Assembly: GCA_030378035.1 (NCBI GenBank) | Contig: JAUCGI010000003.1 | Coordinates: 1-64,000 of the forward strand | Source: Desulfobacterales bacterium HSG2 | GTDB taxonomy: Bacteria; Desulfobacterota; Desulfobacteria; Desulfobacterales; 4be13 | DNA length: 64,000 bases | Direction of reading: 5' to 3' | In this document: piece by piece, positions 41,364 to 50,068 of the stretch | How positions within the stretch are numbered: the stretch's first letter is position 1 | Layout of the letters: the number at the start of each line of letters is the position of its first letter | Position numbers and translations under genes: made by a program | The notes under the pieces: generated by a model | The model's database searches: none | Seen by the model: only the letters and a program-made list of their open reading frames with translations | What the model was told of the DNA's origin: nothing

Positions 41364-41909
41364 TCATTTCGCTACCGAAGTGATAAAATCATTAAGCCGT
41401 GCAATCAGAGGGGCATTCTGTATGGTCCTGATTGTCTGTTTGTCCATGCGGTCAAGAATTCTCCGCAACATTATGTCGTCGTAAGACTCATTTGCAAGAG
41501 CGCTGATAAGAAACTTTTTCGGATTCAACCTGGCAAACTCTCTTTCCAAGTCTGAAAACTCCTTTTTTTCAGCAAACTGTGCTATGAAACCCATATCCCG
41601 GACAAGCAGAATTTCGATTTCCGGCACTGCCAGAAACACCTCGGACTCGGTGCCATGAGATGCCTGAACGATGGAATATCTCAGAAGCTCAAGCTGTTCC
41701 CGAACGGATGCCGAGTTGTTGGTATCGGCATTCAGGACAAGCGCTGCCGGAACCTGCTCCATGGCCAGAACAGAATGGGCCAGAGACTGGGCAGAGTAAC
41801 GACCGTCTCCGACTATGAATTCAGTGAGGCGGAGTATTTCATCGGGCAGCACCGCCCTGAGAATATCCGCTTCGTGTTTGCCTTCGGTGATCAGATATGC
41901 CTTTTTCAT
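41364..41909 (-). CDS. TOPRIM-like protein, copy B
   Basis: A near-identical twin of the protein at 35372-35917, with the same ITEGKHEADIL and LVLNADTNNS motifs. Differences are concentrated at the DxD-adjacent residues (TNNS against TSDS) and the last residues (TSVAK against NSIAN). Here it lies upstream of the RecF-like ATPase, an order resembling two-gene ATPase/TOPRIM defence modules. The downstream gap to the ATPase holds repeat DNA (TTCCCGCAAAACATTTAAG) rather than a tight overlap, so coupling is weaker. Confidence 0.65.
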   Translation of the reverse strand: MKKAYLITEGKHEADILRAVLPDEILRLTEFIVGDGRYSAQSLAHSVLAMEQVPAALVLNADTNNSASVREQLELLRYSIVQASHGTESEVFLAVPEIEILLVRDMGFIAQFAEKKEFSDLEREFARLNPKKFLISALANESYDDIMLRRILDRMDKQTIRTIQNAPLIARLNDFITSVAK

Positions 41910-41936
41910 AATCATACCAACTTGAATGCCTGTCAT

Positions 41937-42052
41937 CTCAGCAGAGCTTTTAACTCTCTTTTAACTGTCATTCCCGCAAAACTTCTAACTGTCATTCCCG
42001 CAAAACTTCTAACTGTCATTCCCGCGAAAGCGGGAATCCACTGATGCAGTCA
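41937..42052. repeat. dRS3-like palindrome with tandem lead-in units (copy B)
   Basis: Near-identical copy of 35945-36060, with the palindrome at 42018-42037, between TOPRIM copy B and the end of methyltransferase 4. The shared sequence runs from the TOPRIM gene through this repeat into the last ~45 codons of the methyltransferase, marking one duplicated block. Confidence 0.85.
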
Positions 42053-42061
42053 TTCGGGACT

Positions 42062-45000
42062 TTAATTTCCGGTTTTCTTTTTGGCAATATTATCAATGCG
42101 TTTTGCATTGTATTCCTTTTCGGAGATGATTTTTTCTATATCAGGATCGACGATTCTCACCTCTTCGTAGGTGAGGTCGTAGAGTTTATAGACGATGAGG
42201 TCTATTTTTCTTTCAAGCAAGGTAGTGTCAGCATCAGAGTTTCTATTTTTGATGCTGAGGATATTATCGACAATCGTTTCAACAGGCTTCGTTTTTTTGG
42301 TAGTGGGAATTGGGAAATTCTTCATAAACACAGCACTCGGTTCATAGTAACCATTTTGAAGCTTTGCCAACAATTTCTCAAAAAGCCACATGACAACACT
42401 TGAATTTAACACACCAAGCAGATATTTTGACGCGCCCGGAATGATAAAAGCTTTTTGGTTTGTATAGTAATTGTCTTCATCCCAAGTAAATTCATTGCGT
42501 TTACAGATATTTGGATAGATAATCTTTGGCTGCTCAAATTCTTGCCAATACGCAATGTTATCCTGAATCTCAAACCATTTATAGCTACCGGCTTTCCGAC
42601 CATTTTTGCCATCCGGAGTGAGTCGTTCCTTATATTGATACAGATGCTTATGAATTGCAGGATAGTTTTTAATATTAGTTCCACGCCTTGTAAATATAAT
42701 CCATAAATCCTGTGGGGCCAAGCACCATCTTTTTACGTCCCGTCCTCGCAAAAAAGGTTTCAAAACCTCTTCGGAAGACGAGTCCTCATCAATCAATCGC
42801 TCCTTTGTTACACTGTCCACGATAAAAGCTTTGTTGAAACCAGTTACAATGCCACGATAGAATCTTCCATTTACATATTCCCCTAACGGCTTTCCCACCT
42901 TACGCAATTTTTCAAGCAGATTTAAAACAGAATGTGGTTCAAATCGCCAGGCATCCGCACTAAGTTTATTTTGCGGAACATAAAAACCGTCTTTCAGGAA
43001 AATTTCAGGGAATGCTTCTATCGGATTACCAAGTTCCCAATTCAGGGCGCGGATATTTGACGGTCCGGCTTTGGCGGATTTTTCAAAGATAATGATACTC
43101 GGATAGGCAATAGCCGTAAAAACGGGCGCATCACCAAAATCAATAAGCTGACGGATACAAACGCTGTTCCTTAAAAATTCCCGCAGTTTCTTTCCATAAG
43201 CTGCCCGAAAATATTTGTTGGAAGAAATAAATGAAAGAATACCTCCCGGTTTGAGAGAATTAAAACCTCGCTCATAAAAGAAGACATACAAATCAGAGGT
43301 TCCTGTATAACACTTGTATTGTTTTAGCAAGATCGGCTTGAGATGTTTGATTTTTTCATGCCGCACATACGGCGGATTCCCGATCACAATATCAAACCCA
43401 TCCCTTATCCCGAACATCCATTCCGGATCAAAGAACTCCGCAGAGGCGTTCTGGTCATAAAGGTCCCATTTGGCCAGTTTCTTAGTCGTATCTGTGGAAA
43501 ACCCCTTTTTAGCGAGCTGTCTGCTGATCTCCTTTCTCAGCCGTTTATCTTCCGCCATACACCGCTTCTTGGTATCTCTTGTCCGCGCGTTGAAATACCG
43601 TTCCCGAACCGTTTTCAGATCGTCCTCCATACTGAAAAGTTTGGTGTCCTTCAGGCCCGTCTGGCCTGATTCCTCAATGCCGATAAGGGTGTTCGCGGCG
43701 ATAAACCGTGTCTCGAGATTCGGCAGCGGCAGTATCCCGATATTCTCTTTTTCCTCATCTGTTTTCTGGTCCACCACTAAGGAGATAAAGAAACGGAGTT
43801 TGGCAATCTGCACCGCGACAGACTGGATATCCACGCCGAAGATGCAGTTCTGAATCAGATAGAGCTTGCGCGCATAATCGAGTTCGTTGTTACCGAAAAT
43901 CTCATCGATGTTCTCAAGCCTCTCATTCAGCTCACGGACCGCCTTGTCCCTGGCCCTGTCATCATTTATCCGCTCCGCCGTCTCTATGTCCTGATTTATC
44001 TTCCGGGTCTCATTTTCAATCTGCCATTCTTTCCACCGGGCATTCACCGGGTCGGTTTTGCGGAGGATATGGAGCATCTTATGGAGGATACCCATGGGGA
44101 ACGCTCCGGAACCGCAGGCCGGATCGAGTATTTTCAGTTGATGGAGCGCGGCGATCAGCGCCTCGGTCTCCTCCTCGATGAAACGATGATCTTCTTCTGT
44201 GTAACTCAGAAGATGACGCAGTTTCCCGTTAATCTCCTTCTTTTCCGCATCTGAGAGCCGCTTCGGAGAAGGGGCGATCTCCGCCCGAACCGGCTTCTGT
44301 GTCCCGAACAATCTTCCCCGGGAAGCCCCTTTCCTCAGAACAAAACCGGCTCTGCCCTCATAAAAATCAGTCAGCCTGTTCTCCAAATACGCGATCAGGG
44401 ACTCATCCGCCATGTAACTGACGATCTCACGGGGTGTGTAAAAAGAGCCGGTCTGCTTGCGTGCTGTGGTCCCGGTCTCCGGATTGTAGCTGGCCAGCAG
44501 ATTCTCAAAGGCCCGTCCCAGTAGTTCCGGGTCCAGAGCGATCTCCTCCTCCACCGGCGTGTTCTCCGCAACGGTGAACTTGTAGCGTTTCAGCAGGTCG
44601 ATCAGCCCGCGGACCTGATATTTCCTGTTCCGGGTTCCGTAGTCCCTGTTCAGATCCTCGGACCGGCTTTCGGAGAAGAACAGAAAGTTGGGGAGATGGA
44701 GCCTGTTGTCCTTCCGGTCTGAAAACCCGTCAATCCTGGTCACGGGTTTCTCGCTGTCAAGACACTCGAACAGGCCCCCGTTCAGAAAAGGCGTCTTTTC
44801 AAGAAGTTTCAGAATCTTGTTCGGTGTGCGGAAACAACTCCGGTACCGGTAACAGTTGTGCATCATGTAACTCTTGTTCTTATCCTGATATCGCTTCTCA
44901 GTCCTGAATTCTCTGCTCTTCATCGGGGTGTTCAGGGTGGCGAAAAAGAGATTCTGGAGAATCGCTCTGTAATAGGTCCCGCTTTCGGGAGAGAAATCCC

Positions 45001-45886
45001 TCAGAAGCTTCCCCAGTTTCGGCTCGTCGAAAATATCCTCGGGTATCAGTCCCTTTTCCCTGATGAACCATACGAAAATCAGGCGGGTGATCAGACGGAT
45101 CACATTCACAGGGTTCCGGGTTTCCTCACTCATGTCATTCTGAGAGGGAAAGACCGCGTGTTTCAGAGCCCAGAAATACCAGTCGGCAAGTTCCCTGTAA
45201 AACTTTTTATTCAGTTCCGAGCAGTCCAGCACCTTCTGCCACGCGTTATGCAGCGCGACAAAGTTTGTGACGGTGTATGTTTTCCTTAACGAATCCAAAC
45301 CCAGATCAGCCAGTATTTCAATATGCGCCCGGTGCGGATCCGCTATTCGGATATCTTTGATAAGCGTCACTTTTTCAAGCACATCCCTGCTCTCGTCTCT
45401 TTTGTGCAGTCTTCTTTTGATGACCGAAAGCGTCAGATACCCGCCATACCTGAAAAGAATCATAACCGGTATGGAAAAAACCCGGTTCATCTGCCGGGTG
45501 ATATCCGAAAGTTTTGTTCTGCTGTAAGCCGTTCCCTTCAGTTCAATGGCAAAAAGCAGGTATGCTTCAAAGATGGTGTTGTCAACTTTTTTGGTATCAA
45601 AAAGCATCCCCTGATCCGTCATCTCGGATTCTGTCAACTGGAAAAGCAGTTCAACGCCTTTCCATTCCGCTGTCAGAGCCTTCTGCCCAAATTTTCCGAT
45701 ATCAGGGATTCTGTCGTTCTCCTCCTCCAGATAACTCTCAGAGAACTCCTGATATGTGGGATGATCAAGCCTGTTCTGCCGCTCTGTGTCATATCCGAGG
45801 GTCTGAAAAAGACGGATTGCCGCGTCAAAAAGATCATCCTGGCCAAAATTGCGGATTGCGTTTTGAATTTTTTGTTTCATATTCAT
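42062..45886 (-). CDS. Eco57I-type DNA methyltransferase 4 (probable N6-adenine)
   Basis: 1,274 residues, the longest of the four. Motifs are SFYTPREIVSYM, LDPACGSGAF and VIGNPPYVRHEK. An extra segment of about 50 residues (FVLRKGASRGRLFGTQKPVR...) lies between motif X and motif I. The middle lineage matches methyltransferase 3, while the recognition region (NYPAIHKHLYQYKERLTPDG, WYEIQD-like, GVLNSSVVMWLFEKLLAKLQ) differs and resembles other COG1002 enzymes. The gene begins 29 bases after the stop of the PLD-SNF2 helicase, so the two are very likely co-expressed. A helicase plus a large adenine methyltransferase recalls DISARM- or BREX-type modules, but no DrmA, DrmB, PglZ or BrxC is present. 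Confidence 0.88.
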   Translation of the reverse strand: MNMKQKIQNAIRNFGQDDLFDAAIRLFQTLGYDTERQNRLDHPTYQEFSESYLEEENDRIPDIGKFGQKALTAEWKGVELLFQLTESEMTDQGMLFDTKKVDNTIFEAYLLFAIELKGTAYSRTKLSDITRQMNRVFSIPVMILFRYGGYLTLSVIKRRLHKRDESRDVLEKVTLIKDIRIADPHRAHIEILADLGLDSLRKTYTVTNFVALHNAWQKVLDCSELNKKFYRELADWYFWALKHAVFPSQNDMSEETRNPVNVIRLITRLIFVWFIREKGLIPEDIFDEPKLGKLLRDFSPESGTYYRAILQNLFFATLNTPMKSREFRTEKRYQDKNKSYMMHNCYRYRSCFRTPNKILKLLEKTPFLNGGLFECLDSEKPVTRIDGFSDRKDNRLHLPNFLFFSESRSEDLNRDYGTRNRKYQVRGLIDLLKRYKFTVAENTPVEEEIALDPELLGRAFENLLASYNPETGTTARKQTGSFYTPREIVSYMADESLIAYLENRLTDFYEGRAGFVLRKGASRGRLFGTQKPVRAEIAPSPKRLSDAEKKEINGKLRHLLSYTEEDHRFIEEETEALIAALHQLKILDPACGSGAFPMGILHKMLHILRKTDPVNARWKEWQIENETRKINQDIETAERINDDRARDKAVRELNERLENIDEIFGNNELDYARKLYLIQNCIFGVDIQSVAVQIAKLRFFISLVVDQKTDEEKENIGILPLPNLETRFIAANTLIGIEESGQTGLKDTKLFSMEDDLKTVRERYFNARTRDTKKRCMAEDKRLRKEISRQLAKKGFSTDTTKKLAKWDLYDQNASAEFFDPEWMFGIRDGFDIVIGNPPYVRHEKIKHLKPILLKQYKCYTGTSDLYVFFYERGFNSLKPGGILSFISSNKYFRAAYGKKLREFLRNSVCIRQLIDFGDAPVFTAIAYPSIIIFEKSAKAGPSNIRALNWELGNPIEAFPEIFLKDGFYVPQNKLSADAWRFEPHSVLNLLEKLRKVGKPLGEYVNGRFYRGIVTGFNKAFIVDSVTKERLIDEDSSSEEVLKPFLRGRDVKRWCLAPQDLWIIFTRRGTNIKNYPAIHKHLYQYKERLTPDGKNGRKAGSYKWFEIQDNIAYWQEFEQPKIIYPNICKRNEFTWDEDNYYTNQKAFIIPGASKYLLGVLNSSVVMWLFEKLLAKLQNGYYEPSAVFMKNFPIPTTKKTKPVETIVDNILSIKNRNSDADTTLLERKIDLIVYKLYDLTYEEVRIVDPDIEKIISEKEYNAKRIDNIAKKKTGN

Positions 45887-45915
45887 CTTATATATCTTCC
45901 ATACACCTCAGAAAA

Positions 45916-48900
45916 CTACTTGATCACCAGCCAACTGATCAGTTCAAACTGATCACTTTTCTCAGGCCGCTCTGATTTGGGAATGATCCCGCCTCTGCCC
46001 CTGAGCAGTTTTCTGTTCACCTGTTTTTTAAACACCGACCTTATTTCACTGATCGCCCTACTCAACAACAGATTGTATTCCCGCATCTCAGAACCACTCT
46101 TTGTCTCTTTGTCAAACAGATCGCATAATTCATCATAAGGCGCGTCAACCCCGTTGCCCAGCAGCCTGAAAATCTCAAGTATCTGTTTGGCATGGGTATA
46201 ATTGAAACGAACCGTGCCATCTCTCCTGACATAGACCAGAAAATAAGGCGACAAAGGATTCACAGTCTCGTTTCCCCCGGTATCCCCTTTCTGTCTCAGG
46301 CAGAAAATGACCCCGGGCCGGATAATATCCTTCGCGCTGTCGCTCATATCGCCGATCTCAGAAGACCTGAAAAATTCACTCCCGGGCGAGGGAACCACCG
46401 CATAAAGTCCCAAAGGAGCATTCTGAAGTTTCTCCCGATTCTTCTCAATATAATTGGCCAGTTCCACCCTGAAATCATCCAGAGTGAACTCACTCAGAGA
46501 AATATTCTCATCAATCTCCTCCAAGTCAAGAACTTCCTTTTTCAGCCGCTTCAACTGCCTGTTTCTGAAATTCAGATCATCCTCTATCAGACCCCGTATC
46601 TGGTCTTTTCTGAGCAGATTATCCTGACCGGTTGCGGTAATATCGACCAGGGCCATTCTTGCTTCCACCCGGTCTTTCAGATTGATATAATTGTTCAGAT
46701 CATCCGTGGGCCAGAAGTTCACCAACTGAATCTTTTTGTTCCTGCTCCCGAGCCGGTCAATCCGTCCGAATCTCTGGATAATCCTGACCGGGTTCCAGTG
46801 AATGTCGTAGTTGATCAGATAGTCGCAATCCTGAAGATTCTGCCCCTCGGAAATACAATCCGTGGCAATGAGAATGGAGATTTCCTCATCCTGGGGCATC
46901 TCCTTTATCTTGTCCCTGTTTTTGGAGATCGGCGAAAAATTCGTGAGAATATGCTCAAACCGGGTTTTGCCCAGGGTGGTCCTGTTCGTGCCGCTGCCGG
47001 AGACCAGTGCGATGTGCAGGTTCAGCTCCTCTGTGGCAAAAGGGAGGAGATTCTCATGCAGATAGTTTGCCGTGTCTGTAAATGCCGTGAAGACAATCAC
47101 TTTCTGATTTCCGTCATTGATCGGTTTTTCAGTCTTCTCTCTGATCAGGGACTTCAGCACCCCGAGCTTCTCATCCCTGTCCGGCGTAACCGCTTTTGCC
47201 GAGTTTTTAAGCAGAACCAGCGCGTCTTTGTCGCTTTTCAGATCCTTCAGCCAGAGGTCCAAATCCAGATGGGCAAGATCATATTTCAGCTTCTTGCCGA
47301 TACTGTTCGCGTCATTCAGTTCTGTGTCGTCCTCATCATATATCTCAGGCGATTCAATCTCCGGGGAATCCGACACAGCCGCTTTGTACGCCCTGATTCG
47401 ATCCTGCAACCCTGTGATTTTTTCCATGGTTCTTTCCATGGATGTTTCAAAAGACTCAATGGAGCTTTCAAGTCTTTTCAGAAAATTCACCTTCATCATG
47501 CCGATGAGAAAATGCTCCCTGTTCTCCTGCGAAAAGGCAATAACCGTTTTTCCCGCTTTCTTTTCATAAAAACTTTTCCACTCATCCCTGACATACGCCC
47601 AGGGATTGAACAGGGAGAGTTTGTAAGTCATAATCTCCCTGTTTATCCCGTCATAAGAGGGAAATTCATCTTTTGTGTCAATATCCGGTGCTCTTGAAAT
47701 CACCGGCAGCCTTTTCGGAAACGCGCCGATACGCTCCATCTCCTCCTTATAATAGGTCTGGATGTGCTTTCTGGAACGGGCAATGGTCAGCTCGTCAAGC
47801 AGTTTGAAAAAAGAGGAATCGAGTTTTTCAAGGAGCTTTTTCACATCCCGTGTCCCGTTCTTTTTGGGATCTGCCCAGCGGGTAAATGTCTTCTGAGCCT
47901 CTTTCATTGTCTGTGCGAGATGTTTTACGTCTGTTTTGTCATAAAACGCATCCTCTTTTCCGCCGGAGATGAAATAGAGCTGGTTCCTCAGATCTTTAAG
48001 GTCATTGTTCACCGGCGTTGCGGAGAGCAGAAGCACTTTTGTCCGAACACCGGAATTGATAATATCCGCCATCAGCTTCTCATATCTGCTTTTCCTTATG
48101 ATATGACCTTCTTCATCTCTCTTGCCTCTGGTGTTGTTTCTGAAATTGTGCGACTCATCTATGACCACAAGATCATAATTGCCCCAGTTGATTGCTCCGA
48201 GGTCAATGTTGCTGACGGAACGGCCGGAGTCTCTGCTCAGATCCGTGTGACTGAGAACGGTATAACCGAGTCTGTCATCAATTAGCGGATTCAGCAGGCT
48301 GTTATTCTGAGCCTGAAACACGGTCCAGTTGTCACTCAGTTTTTTCGGGCAGAGCACCAGAACCCTGTTATTGAGCAGTTCAAAATATTTTATCACGGCC
48401 AGTGCCTCAAAGGTCTTGCCAAGTCCCACACTGTCCGCAAGCACACACCCGTTGTGCCTGAGAATCTTGTTTATCGCGCCCTTCACAGCATCCTTTTGAA
48501 ATGCGTATAGCATATTCCAGACTTTTGTGTCAAAAAAGCCGGTGTTTTCATCAAGAAGTCCGCCCCGCCGCTGCTCTGACAGGAACTTCTCAAAAAGATG
48601 ATAAAGCGTCTTAAAATAAATGAATTCGGGATCGTTCTCCGCGTAGAGCTGTTCAAGGTATCGGAGAACATCCGCTTTGACATCCTTCACCAGATGATTG
48701 TCTTCCCATATTTCCTCAAACCAGTTTAACAGGTCTGCCCTGTCTCTGTCATCGGTGACCTCCATGTTCAGTTCAATATTCGGATTTCCGCCCAGCCCGA
48801 GACCTCTCACGGTGAAATTCGAGCTGCCAAGTATGGCTTTCTGATTGCCGTTGTTGCTGATATGATACATTTTGCCGTGGAGAAAATTCGACTTTGCCAC

Positions 48901-49245
48901 GGATCTGATATTCACCCTGGCTTCTATCCAGTCACTGCATTCTTTTGCAACGGATTTTTGCCGGAGCCTGCTATGAAGCGGAATCACCAACTGGTCATCT
49001 TCGATTTCAAATTCTTTCCTGTCTGTTTTTGAAGGATCAAGAGAACGGATAAAAGCCGGTTCGCCAAACAGAAAATTGAGGGATTCGATATTGTTCAGCT
49101 TGTCTTTCAGGTGCTGATATGCATAAATCGTGAAATAGGCTGATACCACAGAAAGCCTGCTCCCCTCATCAATCTGCTGTTTTAAAAATTTCCCGACACT
49201 TCCTCTTTTATGATTGTCTTTGATTGAAGAAGGTATGAGAGTCAT
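45916..49245 (-). CDS. PLD-domain SNF2-type helicase
   Basis: About 1,109 residues from ATG 49245, with AAAGG upstream. The N-terminal phospholipase-D-like domain shows FLHGKMYHI (H123-x-K125) and GSSNFT, one HKD-type active site that would pair as a dimer. The helicase part has Walker A ADSVGLGKTF (near 273), DEAH-box VVIDESHNF (near 365), LLSATPVNN (near 408) and motif VI QRFGRIDRLGS (near 828), the SNF2 superfamily 2 set. C-terminal helices are long and charged. Helicases with N-terminal PLD nucleases occur in several phage-defence systems, where they travel on and cut DNA. It is upstream of methyltransferase 4. Confidence 0.88.
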   Translation of the reverse strand: MTLIPSSIKDNHKRGSVGKFLKQQIDEGSRLSVVSAYFTIYAYQHLKDKLNNIESLNFLFGEPAFIRSLDPSKTDRKEFEIEDDQLVIPLHSRLRQKSVAKECSDWIEARVNIRSVAKSNFLHGKMYHISNNGNQKAILGSSNFTVRGLGLGGNPNIELNMEVTDDRDRADLLNWFEEIWEDNHLVKDVKADVLRYLEQLYAENDPEFIYFKTLYHLFEKFLSEQRRGGLLDENTGFFDTKVWNMLYAFQKDAVKGAINKILRHNGCVLADSVGLGKTFEALAVIKYFELLNNRVLVLCPKKLSDNWTVFQAQNNSLLNPLIDDRLGYTVLSHTDLSRDSGRSVSNIDLGAINWGNYDLVVIDESHNFRNNTRGKRDEEGHIIRKSRYEKLMADIINSGVRTKVLLLSATPVNNDLKDLRNQLYFISGGKEDAFYDKTDVKHLAQTMKEAQKTFTRWADPKKNGTRDVKKLLEKLDSSFFKLLDELTIARSRKHIQTYYKEEMERIGAFPKRLPVISRAPDIDTKDEFPSYDGINREIMTYKLSLFNPWAYVRDEWKSFYEKKAGKTVIAFSQENREHFLIGMMKVNFLKRLESSIESFETSMERTMEKITGLQDRIRAYKAAVSDSPEIESPEIYDEDDTELNDANSIGKKLKYDLAHLDLDLWLKDLKSDKDALVLLKNSAKAVTPDRDEKLGVLKSLIREKTEKPINDGNQKVIVFTAFTDTANYLHENLLPFATEELNLHIALVSGSGTNRTTLGKTRFEHILTNFSPISKNRDKIKEMPQDEEISILIATDCISEGQNLQDCDYLINYDIHWNPVRIIQRFGRIDRLGSRNKKIQLVNFWPTDDLNNYINLKDRVEARMALVDITATGQDNLLRKDQIRGLIEDDLNFRNRQLKRLKKEVLDLEEIDENISLSEFTLDDFRVELANYIEKNREKLQNAPLGLYAVVPSPGSEFFRSSEIGDMSDSAKDIIRPGVIFCLRQKGDTGGNETVNPLSPYFLVYVRRDGTVRFNYTHAKQILEIFRLLGNGVDAPYDELCDLFDKETKSGSEMREYNLLLSRAISEIRSVFKKQVNRKLLRGRGGIIPKSERPEKSDQFELISWLVIK

Positions 49246-49269
49246 GTTTTTTTCCTTTCTCATTTTTAA

Positions 49270-49725
49270 TCATCCCGAAGCCGCGAGCAATTCCACAGAG
49301 TCCTCAACATATTCTTCCACATCGCAATGATCCGATTGAAATTGGCTGAGAATTTTCAGGATCCGTTCAGAGACAACCAGCATATTGTCATCTGATATGC
49401 CGAAGTCGTCAGCGCCTGCCTCCCCGTGTACTTTCAGCCACCGGAATTTCGGAATATTCCTTCCCGCATGCAAATCGGCGAACTGCTTTGATTTTGTAAT
49501 TTTAACATTGCCGAAGTCACATCCGGAGAGGCCCAGTTTTCCAAGTTCAGGCATGAGGCGTTCTGTGACAATATAACACGGAAACGATTCCAGCAAATCG
49601 TCACCCAGCCATCCGTCCAACTCGTAATGCAGTTTATGAACGCAGGGGGGATGAACTGTCGCATCCATCTCTGTGTCAGACCCCGGACCTCCGGCCACTT
49701 CAGGTTCTAAGATGTAGAATCTCAT
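49270..49725 (-). CDS. Hypothetical protein, possibly immunity-like
   Basis: 151 residues (MRFYILEPEVAGG..., LHYELDGWLGDDLLESFPCY, KFRWLKVHGEAGADDFGISD) with no signal or membrane segment. The overall plan resembles small proteins that act as immunity factors in contact-dependent toxin systems, but I cannot name a family with confidence. It is the first intact gene at the upstream end of the defence island and is followed by the helicase with a 24-base gap. A fragment of a second copy lies at 21948-22020, again beside a HicB-like gene. Confidence 0.55.
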   Translation of the reverse strand: MRFYILEPEVAGGPGSDTEMDATVHPPCVHKLHYELDGWLGDDLLESFPCYIVTERLMPELGKLGLSGCDFGNVKITKSKQFADLHAGRNIPKFRWLKVHGEAGADDFGISDDNMLVVSERILKILSQFQSDHCDVEEYVEDSVELLAASG

Positions 49726-49743
49726 AATTTCTGCTCCTCAGCG

Positions 49744-49909
49744 TTACGCCACTTCTTTCATAGGCCGGACCGACGGAATTGGAAGCAGGCGTCCCTCAGA
49801 TTCAAAATGTTGAATAACATCTTCAATAACTTCACATAATTCGCCATATAATTTTACCGGGTCATCACCATGAATGCCGGTAATCAGGTCAGGACATTTT
49901 CCAATGTAA
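49744..49909 (-). pseudogene. Truncated HicB-like antitoxin
   Basis: About 155 bases match the 3' two thirds of the HicB-like gene at 22022-22249 at high identity. The 5' end is missing: at about 49910 the sequence passes into a CTTACTCTTGCT repeat array. There is no start codon, so no product is expected. Confidence 0.75.
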
Positions 49910-50030
49910 ACTTGCTCTTACCCTTGCTCTTACTCTTGCTCTTACTCTTGCTCTCACTCCTGACCGGGAGTAAGGGAAAGAGCAAGATTAAGAGCAAGAG
50001 CAAGATTAAGAGCAAGATTAAGAGACCACA
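49910..50030. repeat. Simple-repeat hairpin (CTTACTCTTGCT / AGAGCAAGATTA)
   Basis: Hexamers CTTGCT and CTTACT (49910-49958) are mirrored by AGAGCAAG and AGATTA units (49978-50025) around a loop near CTGACCGG. It replaces the 5' part of the HicB-like remnant and lies 40 bases from the end of the GltD-like gene, so it may serve as its terminator-like structure. Confidence 0.85.
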
Positions 50031-50068
50031 AAATCCGTCAGAACCAGGAACAATGAACCGCAAGACTT

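Noticed and set aside
45323-45975. Long plus-strand open frames antisense to the methyltransferases, helicase and molybdoenzymes
   Set aside because: Each mirrors a minus-strand gene with clear motifs, recurs in the same place in all paralogues, and has no family signature.
23502-49725. Classical DISARM or BREX system
   Set aside because: Helicase, PLD and methyltransferase parts exist, but no DrmA, DrmB, PglZ, BrxC or BrxA-like protein could be read.
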